Assembly (NCBI GenBank): GCA_945280365.1 | Contig: CALYQD010000013.1 | Span: 1 to 64,000 of the forward strand | DNA: 64,000 nucleotides | Direction: 5' to 3' | DNA from: an uncultured Apibacter sp. | Lineage (GTDB): Bacteria; Bacteroidota; Bacteroidia; Flavobacteriales; Weeksellaceae | Shown here: positions 1 to 9,497 of the stretch, one piece after another | Numbering within the stretch: the stretch's first letter is position 1 | Layout: each line of letters opens with the position of its first letter | Position numbers and translations under genes: made by a program | Notes under the pieces: model-generated | Seen by the model: the letters and a program-made list of their open reading frames with translations, nothing else | The model's database searches: none | What the model was told of the DNA's origin: nothing

Positions 1-108
1 TTCCATGCACTGGCTTAGCCGTGGTTGCACGAAGATAGTAATAAAAAATCGGAAGAATAAAATCTAGGCATCATTTCTTTTTTTTCATTTATTCCCTACT
101 AATAACTT

Positions 109-459
109 TTAGCTACCAGCGTTTTTTTCATCATTACTATATCTAGATTCATAATCTTCAATATATTCAAGTTCTCTTGTTAATTTACAACACCATTTGT
201 ATGGTTTAAATTCATATGGATTAGGAATAACAAACCCTTCAGAGAAAACATACTCTGGCAAAATTTCATCAACTGGCAAATACAAATAAACGTAATCACC
301 TTCTTTTAAGAAGATAGTTTCCCCCATATAGTTTTTTATTTCATCTGTCTGAGCTAAACCAACAATATCTGCATCTACAACTCTCTCATTATATAAATCT
401 GCAAATATTCTACTATTTAATCCTTTATCTATTTTTTGACAATTATTATTGACAGTCAT
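109..459 (-). CDS. hypothetical protein, 116 aa
   Basis: I do not recognise the family. The open frame extends upstream to 576, but that part runs through the terminator hairpin and into tRNA-His, so I chose the internal ATG at 457-459, which has a purine-rich stretch just upstream. The product is acidic, has no signal peptide or membrane segment, and is rich in aromatic residues towards the C terminus, with a Cys pair in KWCCK. It lies directly behind the tRNA-His terminator and may depend on read-through or an unseen promoter. A small acidic cytosolic protein of this kind could be an immunity protein or an orphan accessory gene, but nothing here proves that. Confidence 0.6.
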   Translation of the reverse strand: MTVNNNCQKIDKGLNSRIFADLYNERVVDADIVGLAQTDEIKNYMGETIFLKEGDYVYLYLPVDEILPEYVFSEGFVIPNPYEFKPYKWCCKLTRELEYIEDYESRYSNDEKNAGS

Positions 460-489
460 TCTTCGCTTCTCTATTTTCTTTATATTGAA

Positions 490-533
490 TTTAAAAAAAG
501 CTGTAAACCTTTGTAGAATAGATTTACAGCTTT
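490..533 (-). terminator. terminator of tRNA-His
   Basis: An 11-bp perfect stem (497-507 with 523-533) begins two bases after the tRNA 3' end. On the minus strand it is followed by a run of seven T. This is a classic intrinsic terminator. Confidence 0.8.
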
Positions 534-534
534 G

Positions 535-609
<75 letters not shown>

Positions 610-621
610 ATTTTGGGAATG

Positions 622-629
622 CAAATATA
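622..629 (-). promoter_or_regulatory. -7 element for tRNA-His
   Basis: The minus strand reads TATATTTG, matching the Bacteroidota -7 consensus TAnnTTTG, 12 bases upstream of the tRNA 5' end. Confidence 0.6.
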
Positions 630-647
630 GAAATAGATTTTATATTT

Positions 648-1364
648 TCAAACAAAATTTTCAAAATCTTTTAATCCTATCCATTTTTGAGAAGTAAATC
701 CCTCACCTGCATCGCAATCGATTAGCCGTCCTAAATTTTCGGCTCTATATATAATGCTTTTTTTAAAATTAATAGATGTGATAGGAGTATTAGGTTCTTT
801 AGAATTAGGATCATAAAATTGTGTTTTATAAGCCATACAAGCTTCAATTTTTTTATCTAAGAAATTGGATATATCTATAATAAAATCAGGCTTTTCTTCA
901 TTCCATTGTATATAATTAAAAATATGCTTAGGTCTCCAGGGTTCTTGTGAAAATCCGTTATTGGAAGTATTTATTTTGATTAATCCTGAAAGAAAACAAG
1001 CATCATAAATCAATTTGGCAGCTTTACCATGATCAGGATGCCTATCGTTGTGGGCATTTGCTAAAACAATATCAGGTCTATATTGTCTAATTTTTTTTAT
1101 TAATTCAATCTGATGATATTCATCATTAATAAAAAAACCATCTCTAAATTTTAAATTATCACGATATGAAATACTGAGTATTTCACGGGCCTTATTTGAT
1201 TCGAATTTTCTAGTTTCTGCTGTTCCTCTAGTACCTAATTCCCCTTCGGTCAGATCTAAAATTCCTACTTTTTTATGTTGTGAGACCATTTTTGCAATAG
1301 TTCCACCGCAACCGAGTTCCACATCATCGGGATGAGCACCTATGGCTAATATATCTAATTTCAT
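648..1364 (-). CDS. bshB1: bacillithiol biosynthesis deacetylase BshB1
   Basis: Zn-dependent deacetylase of the PIG-L/LmbE family. It removes the acetyl group from GlcNAc-malate, the second step of bacillithiol synthesis, in the cytosol. The signature AHPDD is at residues 10-14 and the second metal/catalytic motif HPDH at residues 109-112. The length of 238 aa is normal for BshB1. The gene stands alone on the minus strand; bshA and bshC are not in this window. A terminator for the preceding gene lies just upstream (1382-1414). Assignment to BshB1 rather than a general LmbE deacetylase rests on overall similarity to the flavobacterial proteins I know. Confidence 0.9.
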   Translation of the reverse strand: MKLDILAIGAHPDDVELGCGGTIAKMVSQHKKVGILDLTEGELGTRGTAETRKFESNKAREILSISYRDNLKFRDGFFINDEYHQIELIKKIRQYRPDIVLANAHNDRHPDHGKAAKLIYDACFLSGLIKINTSNNGFSQEPWRPKHIFNYIQWNEEKPDFIIDISNFLDKKIEACMAYKTQFYDPNSKEPNTPITSINFKKSIIYRAENLGRLIDCDAGEGFTSQKWIGLKDFENFV

Positions 1365-1381
1365 TGATTAAATTAAGAGTT

Positions 1382-1414
1382 AAAAAAACTTCAGTAATAC
1401 TTTACTGAAGTTTT
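1382..1414 (-). terminator. intrinsic terminator after the 105-aa exported protein
   Basis: A perfect 13-bp stem (1385-1397 with 1402-1414) has a 4-base loop and is followed on the minus strand by a T-run. Confidence 0.85.
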
Positions 1415-1431
1415 AAAATATTTATGAATAA

Positions 1432-1749
1432 TTAATTAAATCTCAATTCAGATTTTACTTTTGACATGAAATTTTCAATTTTAGCTTTGATATCAGTTTT
1501 GTCAGATATTTGCCAAGCACTAATAGTAAAAGTATTTCCTTTTGTTCGGATCATAAGGCCATAATCTGAATTAGTGGATGTCCAGATTCCGGGTGAGGAA
1601 GGCACACCAAATTCTTTTTGTACTAAAGCTTCAACTTTCTGTACTTTTTCATCTGTAGATTGTATTTCTTCTCTGTATTTAAATTTTTCTTGTGCAAAAC
1701 TTAGTAGGGAAGATAAAGACAACAATAAAATTAAAATTTTAGCATTCAT
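1432..1749 (-). CDS. small exported protein, 105 aa
   Basis: The family is not recognised. Residues 1-19 form a clear signal peptide: MNAK, a Leu/Ser-rich hydrophobic core, then SFAQ with cleavage likely after Ala19. The mature part of about 86 residues is Lys-rich with alternating charged and polar segments and no cysteines, so it is probably a small periplasmic or secreted protein. It has its own terminator and is separated from rpmE2 upstream by another, so it is probably transcribed alone. Confidence 0.75.
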   Translation of the reverse strand: MNAKILILLLSLSSLLSFAQEKFKYREEIQSTDEKVQKVEALVQKEFGVPSSPGIWTSTNSDYGLMIRTKGNTFTISAWQISDKTDIKAKIENFMSKVKSELRFN

Positions 1750-1813
1750 AATAGGTTATTTTAAATTAAAGCACAAGAGTGCGTAATGTAATTAAGTTTA
1801 TCAATATTTATGC

Positions 1814-1860
1814 CAAAAAATAAAAAAATATACCCATGGTAATTATTAACTATGGGTATA
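1814..1860 (-). terminator. terminator of rpmE2
   Basis: A 9-bp stem TATACCCAT/ATGGGTATA (1829-1837 with 1852-1860) is followed on the minus strand by a T-rich tract. It lies 30 bases behind the rpmE2 stop codon. Confidence 0.75.
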
Positions 1861-1889
1861 CTAATATTTTACTAAAAAGTAATAATTTA

Positions 1890-2141
1890 TTACTTTTTAT
1901 AATTTTTGTATTTATTAAAGAATTTATCTACTCTACCTGCAGTATCAACCAATTTTACTTTTCCAGTGTAAAAAGGGTGAGAAGAACTTGAAATCTCCAT
2001 CTTAACTAAAGGATATTCTACTCCTTCATATTCAATTGTATCTTTTGTCTCTGCAGTAGATTTACATAAAAATACCTCGTCGTTGCTCATGTCTTTAAAA
2101 ACGACCAATCTATAGTTATCAGGATGAATGTCTTTTTTCAT
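1890..2141 (-). CDS. rpmE2: 50S ribosomal protein L31, type B
   Basis: Large-subunit ribosomal protein L31, zinc-free (type B) form. The start [11 protein letters not shown], the [10 protein letters not shown] block and the [12 protein letters not shown] terminus are typical of the family, and 83 aa is the usual length. The CxxC zinc ligands of type A are absent; a single Cys remains in FLCKS. The gene is monocistronic, with a -7 element upstream and a strong terminator downstream. In Bacteroidota this type is commonly the main L31, so it is not evidence of zinc starvation by itself. Confidence 0.97.
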   Translation of the reverse strand: MKKDIHPDNYRLVVFKDMSNDEVFLCKSTAETKDTIEYEGVEYPLVKMEISSSSHPFYTGKVKLVDTAGRVDKFFNKYKNYKK

Positions 2142-2161
2142 TTCTCTAAAAATTTGAGTTG

Positions 2162-2169
2162 CAAAATTA
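2162..2169 (-). promoter_or_regulatory. -7 element for rpmE2
   Basis: The minus strand reads TAATTTTG (TAnnTTTG) 20 bases upstream of the start codon. Confidence 0.55.
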
Positions 2170-2302
2170 CAATTTTATTTCTAAATAATCAAGAATCAAT
2201 TTGAAAAATGTATGATATTATTGCTTTTATAGAATTATGTTAAGAAATAGTATGATCAAGTGTTTGACAAAAAGATAAATTCATAGATTATAAAATACTA
2301 TT

Positions 2303-3529
2303 TTAATGGAGTAATTTATTTTTTAAACCTTTATCTATGGCGTCCAAAAAATCTTCCGTGCTAAGATAGTCTTCACGAGTCATTTTATTCCCTTTTACCA
2401 ATAGAGCAAGATCTTTAGTCATTTTCCCTCCTTCAACTGTTTCGATGCATACTCTTTCAAGCGTTTCAGCAAAATTAACTACCTCAGGAGTATTGTCCAA
2501 TTTACCTCTATGCATTAAACCTCTGGTCCATGCAAAAATGGATGCAATAGGGTTCGTAGATGTTTCTTTGCCTTCTTGATATAATCTGTAATGACGGGTT
2601 ACGGTTCCATGAGCAGCTTCCGCTTCCACTGTTTTTCCATCAGGTGTTACCAATACAGAAGTCATTAGCCCTAATGAACCGAAACCTTGGGCAACTGTAT
2701 CCGACTGTACATCTCCATCATAATTCTTACAGGCCCATACAAATCCTCCGTTCCATTTCATGGCACATGCCACCATGTCATCAATAAGACGATGCTCATA
2801 GGTAATACCTAATGCTTCAAATTTAGATTTGTAATTGCTTTCATAAACGTTATGAAAAATATCCTTAAATCTTCCATCATAAGCTTTTAAAATGGTATTT
2901 TTAGTGGAAAGATATAATGGCCATTTTTTTGTTAATGCCATCTGAAAAGATGAATGAGCAAATCCTTCAATCGATTCATCTGTATTATACATAGAGAGAG
3001 CAACTCCATCATTTTTAAAATCATATACTTCCCAAGTTTGCGGTTCTCCATTCTCAGGAGTAAAAGTCATTGTTAGTTTTCCAGGACCTTTAGTTACTAC
3101 ATCAGTTGCCTTATATTGATCTCCAAAAGCATGACGTCCGATTACAATCGGTTGAGTCCAACCTTGAACGTATCTGGGAACATTATTCATAATAATGGGC
3201 TCTCGAAATACTGTACCTCCTACTATATTACGAATGGTACCATTGGGAGATTTCCACATTTTTTTTAGATTAAACTCTTTTACACGAGCTTCATCAGGAG
3301 TTATTGTTGCACATTTTACTGCAACATTATATTTTTTAGTAGCCTCAGCAGAATCTATGGTAACTTGATCGTTAGTTTTATCTCTGTTTTCAATACCTAA
3401 ATCATAATATTTTAAATCTATATCTAAATAGGGAAGAATGAGCTTGTCTTTAATAAATTTCCAGATAATTCTTGTCATTTCATCACCATCCATTTCAACA
3501 ACAGGATTTAGTACTTTTATTTTTTGCAT
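2303..3529 (-). CDS. icd: NADP-dependent isocitrate dehydrogenase (eukaryote-like, homodimeric)
   Basis: Oxidative decarboxylation of isocitrate to 2-oxoglutarate in the TCA cycle, producing NADPH. The 408-aa protein opens with [15 protein letters not shown] and contains the substrate and metal segments [28 protein letters not shown] and [14 protein letters not shown], all characteristic of the type II family shared with eukaryotic cytosolic and mitochondrial enzymes rather than the E. coli type. The length matches the family (about 405-415 aa). It is transcribed alone, with a -7 element just upstream of the start. Confidence 0.96.
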   Translation of the reverse strand: MQKIKVLNPVVEMDGDEMTRIIWKFIKDKLILPYLDIDLKYYDLGIENRDKTNDQVTIDSAEATKKYNVAVKCATITPDEARVKEFNLKKMWKSPNGTIRNIVGGTVFREPIIMNNVPRYVQGWTQPIVIGRHAFGDQYKATDVVTKGPGKLTMTFTPENGEPQTWEVYDFKNDGVALSMYNTDESIEGFAHSSFQMALTKKWPLYLSTKNTILKAYDGRFKDIFHNVYESNYKSKFEALGITYEHRLIDDMVACAMKWNGGFVWACKNYDGDVQSDTVAQGFGSLGLMTSVLVTPDGKTVEAEAAHGTVTRHYRLYQEGKETSTNPIASIFAWTRGLMHRGKLDNTPEVVNFAETLERVCIETVEGGKMTKDLALLVKGNKMTREDYLSTEDFLDAIDKGLKNKLLH

Positions 3530-3548
3530 AATTACTATTGATTTGTAT

Positions 3549-3556
3549 CAAATATA
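3549..3556 (-). promoter_or_regulatory. -7 element for icd
   Basis: The minus strand reads TATATTTG, 19 bases upstream of the icd start codon. Confidence 0.55.
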
Positions 3557-3735
3557 ATAATACTTAGTTAAGTAAAACAAATATTTAAGCTAATTTTATT
3601 TTGATAACTTTATTAAAGATCGCTTTATTAATAAAGGAAAGAAGCTATTAAAGGTTAATAATTATATATTAAAATAAGTAAAGGTTAATAAAGTAATCTA
3701 TTAATTTTTAATTTTAGTTATAGTAGTATAATAAT

Positions 3736-5391
3736 TTATAAATTTTCAGCCATTTGATTTCGTATTAATTTTTTATTTATTTTACCCACACTAGTTTTAG
3801 GAATTTCTGAAACGAATTTAATACTTTGCGGAATAGCCCATTTACTTAATATGCCGGAATCCGTATATTGTTTTAAATGATTTTTTAGCTCATCATGGGT
3901 GAGATTCATATCGGGTTTTAGAACAATAAGAGCAAAAGGCTTTTCACTCCATTTTTCATCTGGTATTCCTATTACTGCAGTTTCGGCTACGGCTTCATGA
4001 CTCGTAATAATATTTTCTAATTGGACAGAAGAAATCCATTCCCCACCGCTTTTAATTACATCTTTTATTCTATCTGTAATGTTAATAGAATTATTGGAAT
4101 TAATGGTAGCCAAATCACCGGTATGTAAATATTCATCACTCCATAGCTCTCTACCTCTTTCTTCGTCTTTAAAATAGCCTTGGGTAAGCCAGGGGGCACG
4201 TAAAATTATTTCACCTTGTTCCTTATCATCATTTTGTATCGGTTGTCCGTTCTCATTAACAAGTTTAACAGTTGAAAATAATACCGGAGTTCCGGTCCTA
4301 ATCCTCATCTCCGATTGTTTATCCAAGTCTAAATCTTTATATTTTGGGTCAATATGTGTTAATATTGTAATCGGACACGTTTCTGACATTCCATATCCGG
4401 TCATAATATCAATATTTCTTTCTAAAGCATTTTTAGCTAGCTTTTTAGTTAATGAAGCTCCCCCAATAATGATTTTCCATCCTGTGAAATCAATATCTTT
4501 AGTTTCATTACTTTCCAATATCATTTGTAGAATTGTAGGAACACAATGAGAAAAGGTTGGTCTTTTTTTAGAAAATATATCAATAATCCCATCCAACGTA
4601 AATTTTCCCGGATATATTTGCTTTAATGAAAAAGTTGTTGCTAAATAAGGAAATCCCCAGGCATGAACATGAAACATAGGAGTTAATGGTAAATAAACAT
4701 CATTTGAGCTAAGTCGGCATGCAATTGATCCGGAAAATCCGAAGCTTGCTGCTAGATTATAGGTATGTAATACTAATTGTCTATGGGTAAAATATACTCC
4801 TTTAGGATCTCCTGTAGTTCCTGTAGTATAGAAAGTTGTTGCTACGGCATCTTCATCAAAATCTTCGAATTCGTATTTATCTGAGGCTTGAGACATTAAT
4901 TCTTCATATTCGCCATAAATATCTAAGACATCTGAGTGTACATTAGTAGGTTCATCTTTACATATAATTATATATTTTAAAGAAGGCATTTTACCTACAA
5001 ATTTTTCCAAAATTGGTAAAAAATCCGAATGGACAATTATTACCAAATCTTCGGCATGGTTGATCGTGTAATGAATCTGTTCGGCAGATAATCTCCAATT
5101 GATCATATGCAAGACGTTTCCTGTCATGGGTATTGCAAAATAAGATTCAAGATAACGATGACTATCATAATCCATAACAGCTATAGTTTGCCCACCATCT
5201 ATTCCTAGTTTTCTAATCATATTAGCATATCGTTGAACTCTTTTTTTGAATTCTCGATAATTATATCTGGAAATATTTTTGTAAATGATTTCATTTTCGG
5301 GGTTAAGAACGGTGCAATAATCATATAATCCTTTAATGAGCAGTTGCGATTTATGAGCATTTTTTACAGAGCAAATTTTTTTAAATATCAT
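3736..5391 (-). CDS. AMP-binding long/medium-chain fatty acid-CoA ligase
   Basis: Activates a carboxylic acid, probably a fatty acid, to its CoA thioester through an acyl-AMP. The P-loop-like AMP motif TTGTTGDPKG is at residues 189-198, followed by GYGMSE and YLHTGDL. The C-terminal domain has the DRIKDVIKSGGEWIS hinge and the catalytic Lys in SVGKINKK near the end. The 551-aa length and lack of a membrane anchor resemble the AlkK/FadD-like group. It stands alone, with 345 bases of non-coding DNA downstream of feoB behind it. It could act on fatty acids imported by the FadL-type porin at 8.2 kb; exact chain-length preference cannot be read from the sequence. Confidence 0.88.
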   Translation of the reverse strand: MIFKKICSVKNAHKSQLLIKGLYDYCTVLNPENEIIYKNISRYNYREFKKRVQRYANMIRKLGIDGGQTIAVMDYDSHRYLESYFAIPMTGNVLHMINWRLSAEQIHYTINHAEDLVIIVHSDFLPILEKFVGKMPSLKYIIICKDEPTNVHSDVLDIYGEYEELMSQASDKYEFEDFDEDAVATTFYTTGTTGDPKGVYFTHRQLVLHTYNLAASFGFSGSIACRLSSNDVYLPLTPMFHVHAWGFPYLATTFSLKQIYPGKFTLDGIIDIFSKKRPTFSHCVPTILQMILESNETKDIDFTGWKIIIGGASLTKKLAKNALERNIDIMTGYGMSETCPITILTHIDPKYKDLDLDKQSEMRIRTGTPVLFSTVKLVNENGQPIQNDDKEQGEIILRAPWLTQGYFKDEERGRELWSDEYLHTGDLATINSNNSINITDRIKDVIKSGGEWISSVQLENIITSHEAVAETAVIGIPDEKWSEKPFALIVLKPDMNLTHDELKNHLKQYTDSGILSKWAIPQSIKFVSEIPKTSVGKINKKLIRNQMAENL

Positions 5392-5749
5392 CTTAATTAT
5401 TATAAATAATCGCTAATTTACAAAAATTAAAAATTTATGCTAATTATTTTTTTATTAAATCGTATTGATGTTGTATTGGTGTTAAAATTAAAATATTTTT
5501 TTAAATTAATATAAGTAAATAGTATGAAAAGATATAGTATTTTCATATCATTTCAATAAAAAGGGAGGTAATGAAATCCAAATATCATTTTTAAATAAAG
5601 ATATTATAAATTATATGATTTTTCTTTATTACACTCATTCTCTCCTAATTAAAATATCTAAATTTTCAATAAACTCAGCAAGACAAGAAAAATTCTTAGA
5701 TTGTAGTTTTAGATAAAATAAAAAATATCAGAAAGATACTAAGATTTTA
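5392..5749. other. intergenic stretch without a recognisable gene
   Basis: This 358-base A+T-rich gap separates the acyl-CoA ligase and feoB, both on the minus strand. It contains one GGGAGG-like ribosome-binding sequence on the plus strand (about 5563-5568) followed by an ATG with only a seven-codon frame. I see no tRNA, clear terminator or coding remnant. Confidence 0.5.
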
Positions 5750-7780
5750 TTATTTTAAAAGTTGGTAGGCACATAAAGCTACTAAATAGGCGATTCCGGT
5801 CATATAAAATAATTGAATGGCCGGCCATTTCCAAGAATTAGTTTCTTTTTTAACTACAGCCAAAGTGCTTACACATTGCATGGCAAAAGCGTAAAATAGT
5901 AAGATGGAAATACCTGTAGCAAAATTGAAAGTTGGTTCCATAGTATTATGATTAATATCCCTCTTCATTAATTCCTTTAGCTTAATGTTTTCATTCCCAT
6001 CATCTTCAAGACTATATATGGAAGCAATGGTTCCAACAAAAACTTCTCTAGCAGCAAAGGAAGAAAGTATACCAATATCTATTTTCCAATCATAACCAAG
6101 AGGTTTGAATACAGGTTCGATAGTTTTTCCAAAATTTCCTAAATAAGAGTTTTCTAAAGGAACATCAGCAAAATAGTTAGTTCTGTTATTTTCTTTTGAA
6201 ATACCGAATTTTCCTAATGCCCAAAGTATAACACTTACGGCTATAATGATTTTACCTGCATTTACAACAAAGCTATAAGACTTTTCAAAAAGCCCATAAA
6301 ATACATTTTTCCAGAACGGAATTTTATAATTAGGCATATCTAAAATAAGATAGCTTTTATATTGAGATTTTAATAATTTATTGGCAACAGCAGCACTTAT
6401 AAAAACCATTACGACTCCTAATAAATACAATATCATCATAACGATTCCTTGCAAATTAAAAAAAACATTTCCTTTAGGAATAATCAACGCTATAATAATA
6501 GAATAAACAGGAAGGCGTGCCGAACATGTTATAAAAGGAGTTACTAAAATGGTTATTAATCGTTCTTTCGTATTTTCAATATTACGAGCCGACATAATTG
6601 CGGGAATTGCACATGCTGCTCCTGATAATAAAGGAACTACACTTTTCCCATTCAATCCTACCGGTCGAAACCATCTATCCATTAAAAATACAACTCTTGC
6701 CATATAGCCGCTTTCTTCCATTACGAGTAGGAAGAAAAATAAAATTGCTATTTGAGGTACAAAAACAGCTACACCACTAATACCAGGAATAATTCCTTGA
6801 GTAAGGAGTTCTGAGATAGGTCCTTGAGGTAAATATGATTCCAATAGTTCGCTGCTATAAGCAAAAAAAGTTTCAATCCAATCCTGAGGATAGCTTGATA
6901 AATAAAATAATGCTTGGAAGATTAAAAATAATATGGAAAAAAATAAAAAATATCCCCAAAATGAATGTGTAGCAATTTTATCAAATTTATTGGTGAAAGT
7001 TTGATAGTTGGGATCTTTATATACAATTTTTTCAACTAGATCATCTATTTTCCGATGTCGTAAAATAGTTTCTTTTATTTGAAGTCTTTTCGATATTAAT
7101 TTATGTTTTTTAACGATTTCCTTCACCTTTTCACGATAGGTTAAAGGAATATTAGTTGTTTTTGTCTGAGCTAAGAAAAGCCAGGCAAGATAATCATCTA
7201 TTTCAAATGAATTTTTTACTTCATCTACAGCATCTTTAAATTCGTGAGGATATTGGAAAGTTTCCAAAGACTCATTAATAAAACCTTTATTTATTGTTTC
7301 TTTTAAAGTATCAATTCCTTCACCTTTTCTTGAACTCACTAAAATAACAGGTGTACTAAAATAAGCATCAAGATTTTCTTTTCGAATTAGAATTCCTTCT
7401 TTTTCGATATTATCAATTTGATTGATAACTAAGATAGTAGGTATTTTTAAGTCTTTAATTTGTTCATAAAGAAATAAGCTTCTTTTCATATTATGAACAT
7501 CAGCTACGACTATAATGATATCAGGATAATAAGGACTCTTAGGATTAGCAAGTGTGGAAAGTACTACTTCTTCATCTGCAGATGAAGGACATAGACTATA
7601 AATTCCCGGTAGATCAATAAGTCTATATTCAATGGAATTGTATACAAACTTACCTTCTTTCTTTTCTACGGTAATGCCTGGATAATTTCCTGTTTTTTGG
7701 TGTAAACCGCTTAAGCGATTAAAAAGTGTCGTTTTCCCAGCATTTGGATTTCCTACAAGAGCAATAGTTTTAATACTCAT
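5750..7780 (-). CDS. feoB: ferrous iron transporter FeoB
   Basis: Inner-membrane Fe(II) permease with an N-terminal G domain. G1 is GNPNAGKT (residues 10-17), G3 DLPG (56-59) and G4 NQID (120-123). These are followed by a helical GDI region (about 160-250) and a membrane part with the two inverted Gate motifs, visible in the FVPQIAILFF and VTPFITCSARLPVYS segments. At 676 aa it is slightly shorter than E. coli FeoB (773) and has no extra C-terminal FeoC-like domain. It is translated just behind feoA with a 5-base gap, so they form a feoAB operon. A Fur-type operator was not evident. Confidence 0.97.
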   Translation of the reverse strand: MSIKTIALVGNPNAGKTTLFNRLSGLHQKTGNYPGITVEKKEGKFVYNSIEYRLIDLPGIYSLCPSSADEEVVLSTLANPKSPYYPDIIIVVADVHNMKRSLFLYEQIKDLKIPTILVINQIDNIEKEGILIRKENLDAYFSTPVILVSSRKGEGIDTLKETINKGFINESLETFQYPHEFKDAVDEVKNSFEIDDYLAWLFLAQTKTTNIPLTYREKVKEIVKKHKLISKRLQIKETILRHRKIDDLVEKIVYKDPNYQTFTNKFDKIATHSFWGYFLFFSILFLIFQALFYLSSYPQDWIETFFAYSSELLESYLPQGPISELLTQGIIPGISGVAVFVPQIAILFFFLLVMEESGYMARVVFLMDRWFRPVGLNGKSVVPLLSGAACAIPAIMSARNIENTKERLITILVTPFITCSARLPVYSIIIALIIPKGNVFFNLQGIVMMILYLLGVVMVFISAAVANKLLKSQYKSYLILDMPNYKIPFWKNVFYGLFEKSYSFVVNAGKIIIAVSVILWALGKFGISKENNRTNYFADVPLENSYLGNFGKTIEPVFKPLGYDWKIDIGILSSFAAREVFVGTIASIYSLEDDGNENIKLKELMKRDINHNTMEPTFNFATGISILLFYAFAMQCVSTLAVVKKETNSWKWPAIQLFYMTGIAYLVALCAYQLLK

Positions 7781-7785
7781 TATTT

Positions 7786-8043
7786 CTACTGCATTTCAAT
7801 CAATATACAATCTGCTTCTTCTTTACGAAGCATTATAGTACTTTTCTCTTTACCATATTCAATAAAAAGAGGGCCATTCCAAGGAGCTTGTCGTTTTACT
7901 TTAACGAAAACACCAGGAACGATTCCCATTTCTAAAATTTTAGTGGGAATATCATCTTCAGAAAATCCTATAACTTTTGCTTCTTGAGTTGGTTTTAAAA
8001 ATGACAGGGATTTATTGGTAAGCATATTTTTATAACTAAACAC
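7786..8043 (-). CDS. feoA: ferrous iron transport protein FeoA
   Basis: A small SH3-like cytosolic protein that acts with FeoB in Fe(II) uptake. The 85-aa product has the family pattern: KPTQEAKVIGF near residue 18, a central MGIVPG turn (about 39-44) and a closing basic/hydrophobic strand. It precedes feoB in the transcript with 5 bases between them. The predicted -7 element at 8058-8065 would leave almost no leader before the first ATG, so the second Met (residue 7, codon at 8023-8025) may be the true start. Confidence 0.93.
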   Translation of the reverse strand: MFSYKNMLTNKSLSFLKPTQEAKVIGFSEDDIPTKILEMGIVPGVFVKVKRQAPWNGPLFIEYGKEKSTIMLRKEEADCILIEMQ

Positions 8044-8057
8044 CTTATGTTCATCTG

Positions 8058-8065
8058 CAAAGATA
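8058..8065 (-). promoter_or_regulatory. -7 element for feoAB
   Basis: The minus strand reads TATCTTTG, matching TAnnTTTG, directly upstream of feoA. Confidence 0.55.
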
Positions 8066-8219
8066 GGGATTATTTGTATTTAATCTAAATAAAATACAAA
8101 ATTATTTAATCGTCTATAATTTAAAACATTTATAAAAGATCGTTAAAACTAAATCTTAAGGTATATTATTAAATTAAAAATAAAGGGTATAGATCATTAT
8201 AGATTTGTTAAAAAACGTA

Positions 8220-8227
8220 TAGTTTTG
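8220..8227 (+). promoter_or_regulatory. -7 element for the FadL-type gene
   Basis: TAGTTTTG matches TAnnTTTG. Transcription from it would begin close to 8234, which favours the ATG at 8247 over the one at 8238. Confidence 0.45.
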
Positions 8228-8246
8228 CTTTAATGAAATGATATTT

Positions 8247-9488
8247 ATGACTAGAAAAGTAGTTTTAATGTTCTTTATTCTGATGTCTATTATAATGCAA
8301 GGTGGAGGATTCAGAATTTCTCTTCAAGGAGCCAGACAAGTTGCTATGGCTCATACTAGTGCGCATACTAGAGATGCAAGTATAGCTTTTTTTAACCCGG
8401 CAGGAATATCGTTTATTCCTTCGAAATTAAGTTTTACAGCAGGCACTTTTATGGTATTTGGGAATGCCGATTTTCAAAATAAACCTACATTGTATAAGAC
8501 AAAAACTGATAACCCTGTTAGTACACCATCGTTTTTTAATATTGCATATAAAGCAACGGATAAGCTATCTGTTGCGCTTAGTTTAACTACCCCTTTCGGC
8601 AGTGGAATTGATTGGGGGCAAGATTGGGCCGGAAAAGATTTAATAACTAAAATTACCTTGAGGTCTTATTTTTTTCAACCTACAATAGCATATCGTTTAG
8701 CTGACTGGGTAAGTGTAGGAGCAGGATATATCTATGCTGTAGGCAGTGTAAACTTACAAAAAGCAATATCTTCAGTTGACGGAAAAATGAAATTACTAGA
8801 TAAAAATGCAACGGGTAATGGATATAATTTGGGGGTGTATGTAAAACCAATTAGAGATTTAGACATTAGTATCGCCTATAGATCCAATATAGATATAGAT
8901 GCTGTAAACGGTAAAGCCCGATTTAAAATTCCTCCTTCATTGGTAGGAAGCGAATCATTTCCAACAGAAAATGATAGGTTTGATGCAAAATTACCGTTAG
9001 CTTCAGAATTTACGTTAGGAATAACGTATAGACTTTTGCCTCAATGGTCTATTTCTAGCGATTTAAATATTTCCGGCTGGAATAAATATAAGGCGCTGAC
9101 ATTAAATTTTCATCAAAATAAAGTAGGCAATGATCCCAACGATCCAACCATATCATCCTCACCTAAAAATTTGCATACTACTCACACATTTAGAATTGGT
9201 ACGGAATATTCTGTAACGGATAAGTTAGATCTTCGATTGGGATATTATTATGATCCTTCGCCGATTAGTAAAGATTATTGGAGTCCGGAAATGCCTAGTA
9301 CAGATAATAATGCCATTACAGGAGGGGTGGGATATAAATTCTTAGATAACAAATTAATGCTTGATATGACAGGAATGTATTATGTTGGTAATTCGAGAAA
9401 GGTGGTAAATAAATTTTATAATTTCAAAGGAGATGTCAAGCTCAACAGTTTTATGTTTGGTTTAGGACTATCATGGAATCCTTTTTAA
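8247..9488 (+). CDS. FadL/OMPP1-family outer-membrane transport protein
   Basis: An outer-membrane beta-barrel of the FadL/TodX/OMPP1 family, which admits long-chain fatty acids or other hydrophobic compounds. The N terminus is a signal peptide, then GGGFRISLQGARQVAMAH, the family's plug-domain start. Next comes RDASIAFFNPAGIS with the conserved NPAG. Amphipathic strands continue to a C-terminal aromatic residue (SWNPF), the usual barrel-end signal. I prefer the second ATG because the -7 element lies at 8220-8227; a start at 8238 adds three residues. The SGNH lipoprotein follows after 9 bases, so the pair is probably one operon, possibly linking a surface hydrolase with uptake of its product. 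Confidence 0.9.
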   Translation: MTRKVVLMFFILMSIIMQGGGFRISLQGARQVAMAHTSAHTRDASIAFFNPAGISFIPSKLSFTAGTFMVFGNADFQNKPTLYKTKTDNPVSTPSFFNIAYKATDKLSVALSLTTPFGSGIDWGQDWAGKDLITKITLRSYFFQPTIAYRLADWVSVGAGYIYAVGSVNLQKAISSVDGKMKLLDKNATGNGYNLGVYVKPIRDLDISIAYRSNIDIDAVNGKARFKIPPSLVGSESFPTENDRFDAKLPLASEFTLGITYRLLPQWSISSDLNISGWNKYKALTLNFHQNKVGNDPNDPTISSSPKNLHTTHTFRIGTEYSVTDKLDLRLGYYYDPSPISKDYWSPEMPSTDNNAITGGVGYKFLDNKLMLDMTGMYYVGNSRKVVNKFYNFKGDVKLNSFMFGLGLSWNPF

Positions 9489-9497
9489 CTGTTAACT

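Noticed and set aside
3..38. Possible C-terminal end of a plus-strand gene (CTGLAVVARR followed by a stop)
   Set aside because: Only eleven codons are visible at the window edge; too short to claim.
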